This document shows, piece after piece, positions 1 through 11,560 of a stretch of DNA of 64,000 nucleotides. Within the stretch, counting starts at the first letter, position 1; each line of letters begins with the position of its first letter. The DNA comes from Glandiceps talaboti. Lineage: Eukaryota > Hemichordata > Enteropneusta > Spengelidae. The DNA is taken from NCBI RefSeq assembly GCF_964340395.1, contig NC_135551.1:4063963-4127962 (forward strand). Direction: 5' to 3'. The position numbers and the translations under genes are program-made. Below the pieces are notes generated by a model, which saw only the letters and a list, made by a program, of their open reading frames with translations, ran no database searches and was not told the origin of the DNA.

Positions 1-39
1 GAATAACCACAACATCAACGTGGACAATTTAAACTTCAT
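1..39 (-). CDS. 5' end of a further Ig-receptor gene, cut by the window edge
   Basis: Read on the minus strand, an ATG at 39-37 opens a frame of 13 codons that runs off the window. The residues (MKFKLSTLMLWLF) align with the signal peptides of the receptors at 7400-8983 (MTFKLTTLMVLIF) and 23259-25226 (MTFKLPTLMLLIF). The DNA upstream also aligns with the promoters of those two genes. I infer a fourth family member lying mainly to the left of this window, in the same orientation as gene 1. Only the hydrophobic start of the signal peptide is visible, so its Ig domains, its tail type and whether it is intact cannot be judged. Confidence 0.7.
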   Translation of the reverse strand, partial: MKFKLSTLMLWLF

Positions 40-118
40 GGTCCCTATATGTTCTAGTTAGCGTCGAGTTTTACAAATGTGTAAGTCGCAGAGTTCAGCT
101 TATTTCGTACATCCGGGT
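40..118 (-). promoter_or_regulatory. Shared proximal promoter/5' UTR, copy 1
   Basis: About 80 bp upstream of the edge gene aligns with the regions just upstream of genes 1 and 2: GGGACC directly before the ATG, a CGACTT-CAC block, and an ETS-like site ACCCGGATGTA (plus-strand TACATCCGGGT, 108-118) followed by cGAAATAAG. In this copy the second GGAA core present in the other two is changed to CGAA. Transcription start is not determined. Confidence 0.5.
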
Positions 119-247
119 GTGTTTGTTCTACTGTAAGGAAGCCCTCACTGATTACAATGGGGAGGGCCGAGGTCAATTTTTAGAAATTAGGGGGGTTTCA
201 CATTTTACTTTGACCATTTTTTTATCTAACGATTCATTGTTTAAGCA

Positions 248-357
248 ATAAACCACCCCTGGGGATGGTATACCAAGAGGTCTTGACCAGTGAACGAAAT
301 ATATGCACGATCGATAGCGAAACCGAGTGGTATACCTTCCCCAGGGGGTGGTTTATC
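248..357. repeat. Short inverted-repeat (MITE-like) element
   Basis: ATAAACCACCCCTGGGGATG followed by GTATACC at the left returns inverted at 328-356 as GGTATACC-TTCCCCAGGGGGTGG-TTTAT. The arms are about 28 bp and enclose about 55 bp. A related fragment (GTGGTTTATCAGGG) lies near 636. No coding potential is seen. A non-autonomous DNA transposon is the simplest reading, but no clear target duplication is visible. Confidence 0.5.
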
Positions 358-3300
358 GCTATTATATTATACTAGTATATTGAAAATATCGGAAACAAGA
401 TAAGAACTAACGTTTTCTCGTTTCATATATATGCGCCTCTGTGACTAATTTGCATAACAATAACGCTGCTTTCAAGACAGCTAATCTTGGCCTCAACCAT
501 GACGTGAACATCGTGCAGCGACTGGATTTATTTTATCTGCTAGTCGTTTCTAGGGATAATCTGTACATTGATCGGCTCATTAAAAGTGCACAGTGATGAA
601 TAAACAACCTGTTTGACTCAAGGTATAAACTTGAAGTGGTTTATCAGGGCTGTAGCCCGACCAAATTGCCAAGGGGGGCAGAACCTTGTCACAGTCTTGA
701 TGCAATCTTGCATTTAAAATTTAGAAGTGCTAATTTACATAAATTTGCATGCAATTCACATAATATATATTTTAGCATATGCAATTAAATATCATATGTA
801 AGGTCAGAAAAATATAAAAAATGCATGTCAACGGGTAACCTAACCCATCACATTGGGTAAGTAGGTCGATTTCATTTTTTCACAATGCTTGACAAGGATA
901 AAACAAACCATATATAATGATAGCAAAATAATCAGGTCGAGTTTAGATAGAACTTATTCAGTCATCATGATACTATCTCATGCAATTTGTCTGCATAGCT
1001 ACAGTTAGGAAATGTACACAATTTACGGTTAAACAAAAGGTGTAGTTCCTCTCACCCTCTCTTCTCAAAAAATGTTAAGCCCCGCCAATTGAAACTCAAG
1101 CATTATTTCAGCCACCCCTTCTGTCACCTACACTACAGTGGAGATATAAAATCATATCGTACAATGATGCATTGGAAGGAGACAACTCCAAAGGTGAAAA
1201 AAAAATTGAAAATAAGGAGGCCATTTAGAAGCATAGAATATCAAACCATAGATATAATAAAATACCATAATTGAAACAATTATGCTATGCATTACATATT
1301 ATTTGGAAGTGTATTTTGTTGTGGCAAAGCTGAAAGATATTATACTCCTGAAGTTTAATTTGGTTCAAACAAATCCCGAATAAAGAGCAAAACATTTCAA
1401 GACTTCAGGCTTTTGATGGCCCAATGGTCGTAAACTATTGTTCAATTGTTTTTAGTGCACAATGGGTATTTAATCTCAATTTTCTAGCCTAATGTCGTAT
1501 CTTTCAAAGTAGTTGTCGAAAAGATGTCACATTCAAAGTAAAAAAAGTGGATGTTGCTTTCTCAAATAAGTACCACAACAAAATAATCCTTTTCTTCACC
1601 CAACTCCCAAAACTGTTATGGCCTCGTTTATGTCGGAACCCAAGGTGAACTCAATGAATTCTCCTTGTCATTATCATGATAATGGAAATTGAAGTTTGGA
1701 TTTTGATGTCGAAGGTACAGCTCTGTTTACAAATTTAAGGCCATTCTTTCCATAGCAAATTGTCAACATTTTAACCAAAGACAACGTCGAACACAATTAT
1801 TGAAAGAAATATCTTCAAATAGTGGATCTTAAACTGCGTACCTAGTTTAATAGTTTTTCAGGGCCACCAAATATTCCAAAAAGAGATCTGTCGTTTTATC
1901 AGTATGAAATGTTTTAATATAAGGAACGAGATAATGAGATCGAGCGCATCTTCGGAGTCATTGCATGCAGCATAGCAGGCGACCTCACGTTGAACGACTT
2001 TTTCCGTCTTATTTTTGTTGTTGAGTTTTTGACTTGCTATCTTCAAATGAAGGAGACTTTCAAGACTACTGTTACTCGCGGAAAATGCACAGTGCATGTG
2101 CGCACTTCTTTTGTACTTTTCCGCACAAAGAATTGTTAATTAGCTGCAAAAAGTTACAATTTTTAACTGGACACATTTTTATTCAAAGTTAAGCCAGCGT
2201 ACAATAGCGATACAAGATTAGCCAGGAGTCAGCAGTGTACAGTCACTTTAGTGAACTATCCATTTAAATCGCGCATGCTAGGAATCGTCACGTAAATAAC
2301 GTTTTTAATAGCATCGCTATGTATTCAAAAAGTAGCTTTTTTTCTTTCTTTTTTCCAAACCCTCAGAGGGGGGGGGCAGCTGCCTCCCTTGCCCCCCGCA
2401 GGCTACGGTACTGTTTATTGAGTACAGCCTGTTTCGATCGTTCCCGGTGAAGTGAGACGATAGACATGGCGGCAGGTTGATATTTACAATGTATATATAT
2501 TACTGCAAGTTACGTCAGTAGATTTTCGGGTTTGAGGATTTCCCTCTCGGATTGATGACTGATACTCTAGGACAGGATCCCAGACAAATTTCTATTTAGA
2601 TTAATGGTAAGTCGGCCAGTGTAAGCTCTTACACTTGCTTCATTTTTATGACAGGACAGGACAGCTCACCAATGTTTCCACTCCTGCCGCGCCGAGGCTG
2701 GGACCGATCTCGTGCATGCCATTACCTTAGTAAATGTAGTAGGCGATGATTTGTACAAATACGCGATGACTTCGTTGCTTTCGAAATTTCCTTCATAATT
2801 TCTCATATAATTTTGTCTCATTGAGAAAATCCTCCTCTGACAATTCGCAGAGTTCACTATCAGTATCAGTATCAGACGACAACTCAACGCTCGTAGACGA
2901 ACAAAATTTGGACGCGTGCCAACCGTGCATTATCGCTCATTTTAGACGTGCTAGTTCGATGTCTACACCAATCAGATCTCTCGATTTGCGCCATCAATAT
3001 GCTGGTATAATATAATTTATGATATAGCATGATCCGAACGCTCGCATTGGTTGCAAATCCTACTATCACCAAATCCCACCACTGACACCATTGTAAAGTA
3101 ATATCATAACATATCACTAAAATGCAGTGAATTAACTGTTAGTTGAATTGTGATGTGAAGAGAGGAACGCGTACGGGAAGGAAGCGTTAACATTGTGGCG
3201 CGATATTGGGGATAATGTGGTGAAGTGGATATGTTGACATCAGTTCCGGGTTTTCAGTTGTGTGCTCATCTAGTCTTTGGGAGTTCACAGGCTGGCCTTC

Positions 3301-3940
3301 AGCTCATCCATTTAGATCCAAACACAGGCAATGATTTAATACAAACACAAACCCACTGTAGTGGTGGCGGTAATAGTAGGAAACAATAAATACCTTCAAA
3401 GCTAAGAATGTGATGTAATGTGATGTGATGTACGTGATGTCCAGCTTAATTGCTTTTATGTGGAACTTGTCTATTTCGATGTATATATGTATATGGGGAA
3501 TACCGTTCATCAGGATGGACAAACCATTAACAATCCAATCAATATGGTGTCAGTTAATGTCAACATGCTACATCATTTGTGTAATAAAAAAAACTCAAAT
3601 ATAATTCAAGGGCAAAGTCGACGTTTTTCCCATCGACACTCTTTCCAAACTCCAATGATCATGACTTGATTTTTTATGTAACTTGACTGCTTCCGAAGCT
3701 ACTGTGGTAATTAAGCGGCGGAAAATCAATGAATATCGGTGCATACTATAATATGGGATATTGGTTACTTTTTACTCATTAACAATAATACACCAACTCT
3801 TTAAAATGATATTCAAAACAGTGTGGCAGCCATAGAGTCGTATTATACGTTTTTGTATGATGTATAGATAGTTGTACACAGTGATCCTTGCTTGATCTAT
3901 ATGGCCCAGTTTATATTTGAAGTATATGTTAATACTTATA
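358..3940. other. No recognised gene
   Basis: Mostly AT-rich non-coding DNA. The only coding-like stretch is a minus-strand ATG frame at 2793-2930 (45 residues, acidic Ser/Asp/Glu-rich centre). It is too short and unsupported to call. A G-run and CT-rich tract lie near 2340-2400. A pyrimidine/purine-biased motif ending in TTTCACATTTTAC (about 155-215) recurs near every Ig gene in the window. Confidence 0.5.
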
Positions 3941-6409
3941 AAGGTGATTCAAAATGCTCACATTCACTATCGCTAATTTGCTAGACGACATGTTTGTGAA
4001 ATGCATTCTGGTTTTAAAACTTTTCAAAAGCGTCTGCAAACACCTTAAAATGACCCTTTTTCAGTCACTTCCCTTCGGATTTACTTCGAGAGTTTTCGGG
4101 TATTTCCGGTCCCACCTTGACCACGGGATTTTATGACGTCATAAGGAGACATGGTTAGCACGTAGCCTATGACGAGCGTAGTCAACAGGTGAATAAAACT
4201 CAACAGCATTGTGAAAAAATACATTGCTGGTGGTTGTAATAGACATCAGTAAACAAAAACTACACTCTACATGTCTTATTAACCAACATTTACCGATATT
4301 TACTCACACTTTCTCACTAATTGGCAGTGTCTGTGGGTATAAATGCTAAAATATGATCTCCCCATATTATGGCAAAATAAATCAAAACGTACGGCTAGAC
4401 TAGATATATATAAACACTTGTAATGTCGCGTGTTTCACATTCATTGACTTTTATTTATCTGATTTTTTATTATTTGCCGACAAGAAGCATTACGATACCG
4501 TCGTGACGTTTGACGGCATCCCTGGGCCAAGGACGGCATATTTTAGCCCAATCGTACTCGCGTCGCCTTTTGAACAGTGCATTTAACAACAAAGTAAACA
4601 TATTTCATCTCGAATAAATATACTAGCTATTAGAATACCAATGGGAAACTTCAAGAAGGCGTATCGGGACATGTGCCACAATATATTTGTTGGTCCCTTA
4701 ATACACTAATTGATTCGATTTGCTCCGAGCATATGGAAGTACGCTCCGAGTCATTGCATCATGTAAATGGAACTGTGACCGACCTAATTTTGTTGTCCAT
4801 ATAACGAAAACTGTGAAAAATTTACAGGTCAGTCAGTTTATTTTATATATTATATAAAATGAGACTGACCTGTAAATCTTTCACAGTTTTCCTTGTGGTC
4901 TTGTATTGTCACATGTTTGGCTTGTGAACACAAGTTTACATCTATTATTGTCTAGGGCGTAATACTCTAGTCCATATAAAACCTAAGAAACTCGCATTCG
5001 GATCGGACAGAACAGAAGTAGGTCTTATCGACTTGTTGGGGACTCGAATTATTGCTTGTTTTTATCACGGTATACAGGTGATTATTATATATCGGTAGAG
5101 GGGTAGTGTTGTCAAGTTTTGTGCAGTCACCGCGGCCGCGGCAGTAAGCTTATACTAGGATAGTTCCGCCGATCAAAGCTGAAGCAGTGTATGTATCACT
5201 GTACGTATGGAATCGGGAGAGCACAGCGCACATTCGTGTCGGGTTAAATTTATCCACGTGTTGATGTAATCCATATTTATCAATCAGATATATTGTAAAA
5301 TTCTTCAAGTCGTACAGAAATAACGTCTCTAACTTCAAAACAAACCCTGAGAAACTGGACCGGACGTGGCTAGCCAAGTATCTAGTTGCAGGCTTTCTTT
5401 CATAACCATGTGCTGGGGTCACGACCTTGATTATCGACGCCAATATTGTCCAATCATATTTAATATCATGAACACATCGCGATATTTGATTTGTTGGTTT
5501 CCTAAACTGTATACTTCGAATACCATGATTCGTTACAGAATTCTTCTAATGAATATTAAATAGGCTTGTTGCATTAAATTAAGTGATATCGCAACAAGGG
5601 GAACCATACAAGTTTTCTTCCAGACGAGTTGCTAAAGTCATGTAAATGACCACACTAAACTCACGAAATTTCCTCAATTCTTTACAATTTTATTGCTGAT
5701 AGTATGGCAATCTAATAGCTAGTATATTTATTCAAGATAAATATGTTTACTTTGTTGCTAAATGCGCCGTTCAAAAGGCGACATCAGTGAGTATAGTCGA
5801 GTATAGTGGGCTATAATATGCTGTCGACGCCATGCCTGTCGAAGATATTGTAATGCTTCTCCTCGGCAAATAATAAAAAAAATCAGATAAATAAATTGAA
5901 ACACGCGAGCGACATTACAAGTGTTTATGTATATCTACACTGTAGTCTAGCCGTTTTGATTTATTTTGCCATAATATGGGGAGATCATATTTTAGCATTT
6001 ATACCCACAAACACTGCCAATTAGTCAGAAAATGTGAGTAAATATCGGTAAATGTTGGTTAATAAGACATGTAGAGTGTAGTTTTTGTTTACTGATGTCT
6101 GTTACAACCACTAGATAGCAATGTATTTTTTCACAATGCTGTTGAGTTTTGTTCACCTGTGTAGTGACTACGCTCGTCATAGTCTTAGTGCTAACGTGTA
6201 CCCCTTATAACGTCATAAAATCCCGTGGTCTAGGTGGGATCGGAAATACCCGAAAACTCTCGAAGTAAATCCGAAGGGAAGTGACTGAAAAAAGGGTCAT
6301 TTTAAGGTGTCTGCAGACGCTTTTGAAAAGTTTTAAAACCTGAATGCATTTCACAAACATGTAGTCTAGCAAATTAGCGATAGTGAATCTGAGCATTTTG
6401 AATCACCTT
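3941..6409. mobile_element. 2.5-kb DNA element with ~700-bp terminal inverted repeats
   Basis: The sequence starting AAGGTGATTCAAAATGCTCA at 3941 is repeated inverted and ends at 6409 (TGAGCATTTTGAATCACCTT, with small differences). The arms run about 3941-4650 and 5700-6409 and are highly similar throughout. Both ends abut TA (3939-3940 and 6410-6411), consistent with a TA target duplication as in Tc1/mariner-type and related elements. The ~1.05-kb centre has no recognisable transposase and contains a second hairpin (4807-4890). Mirror-image short ORFs on the two arms (3954-4136 plus, 6205-6396 minus) follow from the inversion. It is probably non-autonomous and foldback-like. The superfamily is not determined. 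Confidence 0.75.
4807..4890. repeat. Hairpin inside the foldback element
   Basis: AAAACTGTGAAAAATTTACA plus GGTCAGTC at the left returns inverted as GACTGACCTGTAAATCTTTC plus ACAGTTTT at the right. The arms are about 40 bp around an AT-rich loop. It could be a nested MITE or a structured transcript. Nothing in the sequence decides this. Confidence 0.6.
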
Positions 6410-6411
6410 TA

Positions 6412-7399
6412 AAATCTATATAGAAAATCAACTATTTACAAATCGTTCTGTCATGCATTACATGTGTATAAAATATCTAACGATATACCCAACTATATAG
6501 CCGACTCTCTTGCTCATTAAAACGTAAGACACTGTAGTCCACATATTAAATTCGATATGCCATCTTCATACTTCCTCAAAGATCATAACAGAGAAGGCAG
6601 TGTACACTATAAAGACACAGTAAATAATTAAACCTGTTGTAACATTCTCAACGGTGGACCGGTGATTTGTCAGTTCTTCAAAACAAAGCATTTTGTGCCA
6701 CACTCCGTAGAGGGCGGTAGATTATTTCTCGACTATTTTGCGTCCATAGACTGGCACTCTATTCCCTTGAGAGATTTTTATTCACGTACTTTCCCTAATG
6801 TTTTGACTTTGTTATTCATTTTTAATTTTGTAAGGAAAAGTGTCAGCAGCTTTTTATTTTTTATTTTCCAGTTATTTATAGTCTTCCATTAAAGGGCAGT
6901 AAGTATTCACCCAAATGTTTTGTAGTCACTCGCCCAAGTCATTATTTCACACCAAAGAACACACTTGTACTAAAAAATAATTTGTCCAAATAAAGAATGA
7001 AAAAAGGCCCGGTGACAAGTCTATATAATTAACCGAACTTGGTAAGAATGGAAGTTGTCTTCAGAGTTTTACATCTTATACACTTCTTCAATACCATACA
7101 TTATGTTGATAACGTATTCTTTATTACGTATCTACACATTGAAAATTGGTATGGATTACTCATAAGTCAGCCTTTCTTGCGTGTAGTACAAATTACAAAC
7201 ATCTTTATCTAGTAAATGATTTAATAGCATTCCTTGTAAATAAAATCTAGTATATAATACTAATATATAAATTATTGTTTTCACTATCTAATCGACATTT
7301 CTACAGATAAACATTTTCCTGGGTAATGGATCGAATTCATCAAAATTACACTTAATACTTTATAAGATCGTAGTGTGATCATAAGTCTGAGACAGTAAG
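6412..7399. other. 3' flank of gene 1, no other gene seen
   Basis: AT-rich DNA between the foldback element and the stop codon of the minus-strand receptor gene 1. It should contain that gene's 3' UTR. Several TTTATT tracts (AATAAA on the minus strand), such as near 7120, could serve as polyadenylation signals, but none can be chosen from sequence alone. Confidence 0.4.
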
Positions 7400-8983
7400 T
7401 TACTGGTCTTTCTGTAATGACATGTAGGTATCAGTATTCTGTAATTGGTGGTCAAGACTTTGATAATGTTGTCCACCATCCTTATCGGCCTGGTCCATTT
7501 GTGGCAATGGTACATTCTGGTAATCTTTGATTTCTTTTAGTTCTATGTTGGCATATTCAGATTGTTGGGGTTGTACATTATTCCTCTCCTCTGTATTCTG
7601 TTGTGTGACTCCGTGCTTTAATCGATAATTGTATACTATATAACCAAGGACAGCCATCAAAATACAGCCTGTCAGAACACCACCAAAGAATGTAAACACT
7701 ATTACTTTATCACTATGTAACCCCGAGCAGTATGTGTGGGGGAGATTAGCATTATTATCACTTGCTTTACCAACTGTTGTAGACTTTACATCAGTAACCT
7801 GTTCAGTAGTTGGTTCAGTAACACCTCCTGTTGTAAGCAGTATTGTTGCTGTCGTCGTTGTTAGTTCATCCATAACGATTAATACACCATAGGCACTGTT
7901 GTTACATCCACCATATTCAGCTACACATGTTATGTTATGTATACCTTTATCTGCTTCACCAAGTCCAGTTATAGTCAGTGTTGTTGATGTACTATTGAAT
8001 ACAACACTTACACTGTCACTATTAAATACATCGTTTTCTTTGCCAATGATATCTTCTACAGGTATTCCATTATACAACACGTACATCTGTACGTCTTGAT
8101 TTCCAGTTACATTGCAGGTAAACATTGCCGTGTCATTTTCAGACATCAATACTTGTATTTCCGGGTATATCGTAGTGTCTGATTGAATAATACTGAAATT
8201 ATCAAATGTACACGTAGTCTTACCTCTGTTTACGCCTGTTTCATGAAAGAAGTCATGGTCTATCGTACAAGTCAACTGAATATTTGGGTCACATTTTGTC
8301 GGCGTCCATTGGTAAATGAGAGCTACCTGACTACCATTCACCTGGTAGTACACAACGCTGTCATTTAATGTAATATCATGATCACTATATGACCATTCAA
8401 TGGAGACTTCTGGAGTCCCTACCTCAGACTTACATGTCAAATCCAGTTGCAAACCTTCTTGCACAACGTTAGGATTACTTTCGACCGGCTTACCGACTAC
8501 CTCACATAGCGGCTGGTCTTCGCTCGGAGGGACAAAATAAATGATCGTTGCATTTCGTGATCTTATCAATATAGTCTGATTCACTCTGTCCGTTACAATG
8601 CACTGATACACACCATTGTCAAATGCTGCTGTATAGTTGGTAATTGTGCTTATTTTTAGGCCATACCTTCCAGCAATTATTGTCGAAGTTGTTATGTCAT
8701 ACCTGTCATAATCCACTAAATCACCATGCCCACTTAAAATATTTGCATCCTGACTGATTACCACGTTATCTTTCTTCCACGATACCACATGATCACTTGG
8801 TTGAATATCACGCACTCCACATCCCAATGATAGATCTTGTTCAGACTTTTCAATAAAGATACGATCTAACAGAGTGGGAACTACAGGCTCTACGTCAAAA
8901 CTCAAGGATTCTGTCGGATTGAAGATATTACTTGTCAAAATCCAGAATATCAACACCATTAACGTTGTCAATTTAAACGTCAT
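7400..8983 (-). CDS. Ig receptor 1: three Ig domains, ITAM-like tail
   Basis: Intronless 527-residue type I membrane protein. A signal peptide covers about residues 1-26. Ig domain 1 uses C55, W69 and the DNGVYQC motif ending at C128. Domain 2 uses C184, W197 and C239. Domain 3 uses C290 and C353 and lacks the usual core Trp. A Thr-rich stalk (373-412) precedes one membrane span (about 427-451) with no charged residue. The tail has four tyrosine motifs: YANI (477), YQNV (488), YQSL (507) and YMSL (520). YQSL-x9-YMSL fits ITAM spacing. YANI-x7-YQNV is close to it and also gives two pYxN sites of the GRB2 SH2 type. In known families such motifs recruit SYK-type kinases or adaptors, so activating signalling is inferred, not shown. 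The promoter and ectodomain are shared with gene 2. The family was not otherwise recognised. Confidence 0.85.
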   Translation of the reverse strand: MTFKLTTLMVLIFWILTSNIFNPTESLSFDVEPVVPTLLDRIFIEKSEQDLSLGCGVRDIQPSDHVVSWKKDNVVISQDANILSGHGDLVDYDRYDITTSTIIAGRYGLKISTITNYTAAFDNGVYQCIVTDRVNQTILIRSRNATIIYFVPPSEDQPLCEVVGKPVESNPNVVQEGLQLDLTCKSEVGTPEVSIEWSYSDHDITLNDSVVYYQVNGSQVALIYQWTPTKCDPNIQLTCTIDHDFFHETGVNRGKTTCTFDNFSIIQSDTTIYPEIQVLMSENDTAMFTCNVTGNQDVQMYVLYNGIPVEDIIGKENDVFNSDSVSVVFNSTSTTLTITGLGEADKGIHNITCVAEYGGCNNSAYGVLIVMDELTTTTATILLTTGGVTEPTTEQVTDVKSTTVGKASDNNANLPHTYCSGLHSDKVIVFTFFGGVLTGCILMAVLGYIVYNYRLKHGVTQQNTEERNNVQPQQSEYANIELKEIKDYQNVPLPQMDQADKDGGQHYQSLDHQLQNTDTYMSLQKDQ

Positions 8984-9080
8984 GGTCCCTATCTGGTCTA
9001 CTGAATAGTCGCCGTTGGGTTTTGCCTATAGCTATACACCGTGAAAGTCGCAGAGTGCAGCTTATTTCCTACATCCGGGA
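8984..9080 (-). promoter_or_regulatory. Shared proximal promoter/5' UTR, copy 2
   Basis: Upstream DNA of gene 1 aligns nearly base for base with that of gene 2: ATAGGGACC before the ATG, GACTATTCAGTAGA, CTATAGGCAAAACCCAACG, GACTTTCAC, and the distal block CCCGGATGTAGGAAATAAG (plus-strand CTTATTTCCTACATCCGGGA, 9061-9080). The distal block has an ETS-like CCGGATGT site next to a second GGAA core. Gene 2 carries about 18 extra bases in the middle. Confidence 0.55.
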
Positions 9081-9524
9081 TTTTCCTACAACTGTACGTG
9101 GTGTTGAAGCAACATATTAGGGAGCATTCTGTAATTTCAAGGGTGAGGTCTCGCGGAAATTAAGGGGGGGGGGGCTCTTTTTTGCAAATCAATCGGCTCT
9201 TGGGAGGGGCTATATTTTAGAAAATGGTATAAGGTGAGGGTCACATTTTGTCTTAACTGATTGTGTTGGCTAACCTTGTAAGGGCGTGAGGACGCTGTTT
9301 GCGGAGCAACATGTTGTTTGTAACTGTAAATTTTATTTCAATGCTTTGTTACTGACAAATACATGAAATGTGATGACCGTGACAGGGACAGTGAAACTAC
9401 AGCAAATTGACCTGATGCTATGTGGTAATTGCAACTCGAAAAGATTCGGGAAACCATCAATACGCAGTGACTATGCATTGGACAAGATGGCCAAGTCAAG
9501 GTTAGGTGATAGCCTATAGTTTGA

Positions 9525-9833
9525 GGCAATGACGTCGCTACTAAAGACCAGTTCCAAAGATTACTACAACCTATCCTTCTGCAGCTCACAGATATTGCTA
9601 CTGACATACAAGAAGTCAAAACAACACAGGCTGAGCTGAATATCTCCATGGAATGTTTCAAGGCGAAATACGAAGAAATGTATATTAGCATGGAAACAAT
9701 ATGGAACTGGTTAACGCACAGCTACGACAACAAAATCGATCGGAACAAAACACAGATCAGGTCAGGTCAGGTATATAGGTCAGGTATCGATAGCATGCTA
9801 TTTTTGGCTTCATATTCGGATCCAAAGATGTGA
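9525..9833 (+). pseudogene. Coiled-coil-like reading-frame remnant
   Basis: An open frame of about 100 codons follows a stop at 9522-9524, with its first Met at 9648. Residues before that Met read like coding sequence: repeated Leu/Ile at heptad-like spacing (LLQPILLQL, DIATDIQEV) and then acidic/aromatic residues (KYEEMY, WNWL). The end runs into short GGTCA repeats. It resembles the coiled-coil part of a retroelement ORF1/gag or a lone exon. No family is recognised and no splice sites are convincing. Confidence 0.25.
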
Positions 9834-10118
9834 AATCCGTCATTATATTTGCGGTAGATGTTTGATTAGTTGTCCTCAGGTTATTTTTCTCAGCTATTCG
9901 CTATCAGTTATGGTTGTTTCTTTTTTTTCAAAATCGCAACTCAATTAATGTCTTCAGTTCTTGGAATAACATTTTCACATCGATTTTATATTCATTCAAG
10001 AGCAAAAAACGTTTTGCCATTGCTTGTCGTTTAATGTAATTGTAGGTGTTTCCGTTTATTTTGTATTGTATCTGTAGTTTTTGCCGGTTGTCTTTTATTT
10101 CCATGTATATTTGTTTGT

Positions 10119-10520
10119 TTTGGGGTCCACGTTTATAGGTGTTCGTCACCCATGTGGACTGCCTGACTTTTGTTTTGGGGTCCACTTTTATAGGTGTTCG
10201 TCACCTCTGTGGACTGCCTGACTTTTTGGGGGGGGGTCCACGTTTATAGGTGTTCGTCACCCATGTGGACTGCCTGACTTTTGTTTTGGGGTCCACGTTT
10301 ATAGGTGTTCGTCACCTGTGTGGACTGCATGACTTTTGTTTGGGGTCCACGTTTATAGGTGTTCGTCACCTGTGTGGACTGCCTGACTTTTGTTTTGGGG
10401 TCCACGTTTATAGGTGTTCGTCACATGTGTGGACTGCCTGACTTTTGTTTTTGGGGCCCACGTTTATAGGTGTTCGTCACCTGTGTGGACTGCCTGACTT
10501 TTGTTTTGGGGCCCACGTGG
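10119..10520. repeat. Minisatellite, ~55-bp unit, about 7 copies
   Basis: Direct repeats of a unit beginning GGGGTCCACGTTTATAGGTG and continuing TTCGTCACC-TGTGGACTGCCTGACTTTTGTTTT. The copies differ by a few bases (CCCATG, CCTGTG, CATGTG; one has a longer G-run near 10229). Short ORFs across it simply read the repeat. Confidence 0.85.
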
Positions 10521-10849
10521 TGGAAGCAGTGAGATTGAAGCCTTTAACCCACTGATTCGGGGACTAGTGTCCTTTTCCACACCTGGCAGTATTTAAACCA
10601 TGTTTTTGCAAGCTTAGCAATGATTAATGATGATAAAACGATAAAACAGTAATGATGCCACAAGGATTAACTGTAGCAAGAAGATTATATGAATTTAGAT
10701 ATATTGAGAAAAAGCATAAGATATAAGATATAATATGGTAAGATTGCATTCATAAGCACGTCTGGAGAGGGGTGGGGGTGGGGTTCAGGAGATTATAAGT
10801 GCAGGAACTAGTGCAGGAACTTTGCCACATATAGTGCGGCAATAGTGTA

Positions 10850-11200
10850 GGGATGGGCACAACATGTACTGAATTATTTGAAATTTAAAGCTTGCTTTCA
10901 AAAGATATTGCCCCATAAAACCAACATATGATTTGTTATGGTTGATGGGTGTACCAAGTTAAGTGAAATTTGAAGTTTGCATTCTTTCATTCGAAAATCA
11001 TTGTTAATACAAATTAGTCATTACAATTAAAATCTATATCAACAGGCTTTAGAGAATATGTATGCTTTGTCATGGTTGATGTATGTGCCAAATTATATGG
11101 AATTTGAAACGTGTGTTCAAAAGATATAGCTTAATTACTGAAGATCATTAATTATTCAAATTACTCATTGAAAGTAAAGGCTACGTCAATAAACATCTGC
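10850..11200. repeat. Dispersed repeat with ~134-bp internal period
   Basis: Blocks containing TTATGGTTGATG, then a three-to-six-base gap, then CCAA-TTA-ATG-AATTTGAA recur at about 10935 and 11069 here, and again near 16320, 16925 and 19440. Each is followed by an AATCATTAATT-CAAATTACTCATT stretch. It is a diverged interspersed, partly tandem repeat with no coding potential. Confidence 0.55.
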
Positions 11201-11204
11201 GCAT

Positions 11205-11560
11205 TTTTTCCTTCGTAAGGAAGGATATACCTTAGGGGAGAAAAGTGTGCGTGTGTCTGTCTGTCTGTCTGTCTGTCTGTGTCATCGTTTTCCCCTAAAA
11301 CGGCTGGCTCAACTCAAACGAACTTGTGTAGACGTGTTCCATAGTGTAATGGCAAGAACTGATTAGGTTTTGGTAAACATTCCACAAATACTAATGAGCA
11401 ATTTGCGTAATTAGTGGTTTTCGGTAATTAGGCTATGTTTTAATCGTGGATGGTTATGAATAAGTAACACAAACACAGATTATTAGAGCATGACAATTAT
11501 AGTGTAATCTCTTAGTCAGACGACATGTTGAAGAGAGAGAGAGTATGCGCAAGTCGCATC
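11205..11560. mobile_element. Pearl/Helentron-like non-autonomous element, copy 1
   Basis: A short palindrome (TTCCTTCGTAAGGAAGG) is followed by CTTAGGGGAGAAAAG, a TCTG microsatellite (about 11253-11281) and GTCATCGTTTTC-ACGGCTGGCTCAA. The body contains AATTTGCGTAATTAGTGGTT and GGTAATTAGGCTATG. The element at 40993-41814 has the same order and much of the same sequence. The right end is unclear. This head-microsatellite-tandem-core plan is known from pearl/CvA elements and Helentron-derived HINEs; the classification is inference. Confidence 0.45.

Noticed and set aside
2793-2930. 45-residue acidic minus-strand frame with its own ATG
   Set aside because: Composition looks coding-like, but it is short, has no recognised homologue, and no splice donor or partner exon was found.
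3954-4136. Short protein repeated at 6205-6396 on the other strand
   Set aside because: The similarity comes from the two arms of the inverted-repeat element, not from a conserved gene.
10250-10441. Repeat protein with FIGVRHLCGL units
   Set aside because: Reads the 55-bp minisatellite; no start context, and the frame breaks with unit length changes.
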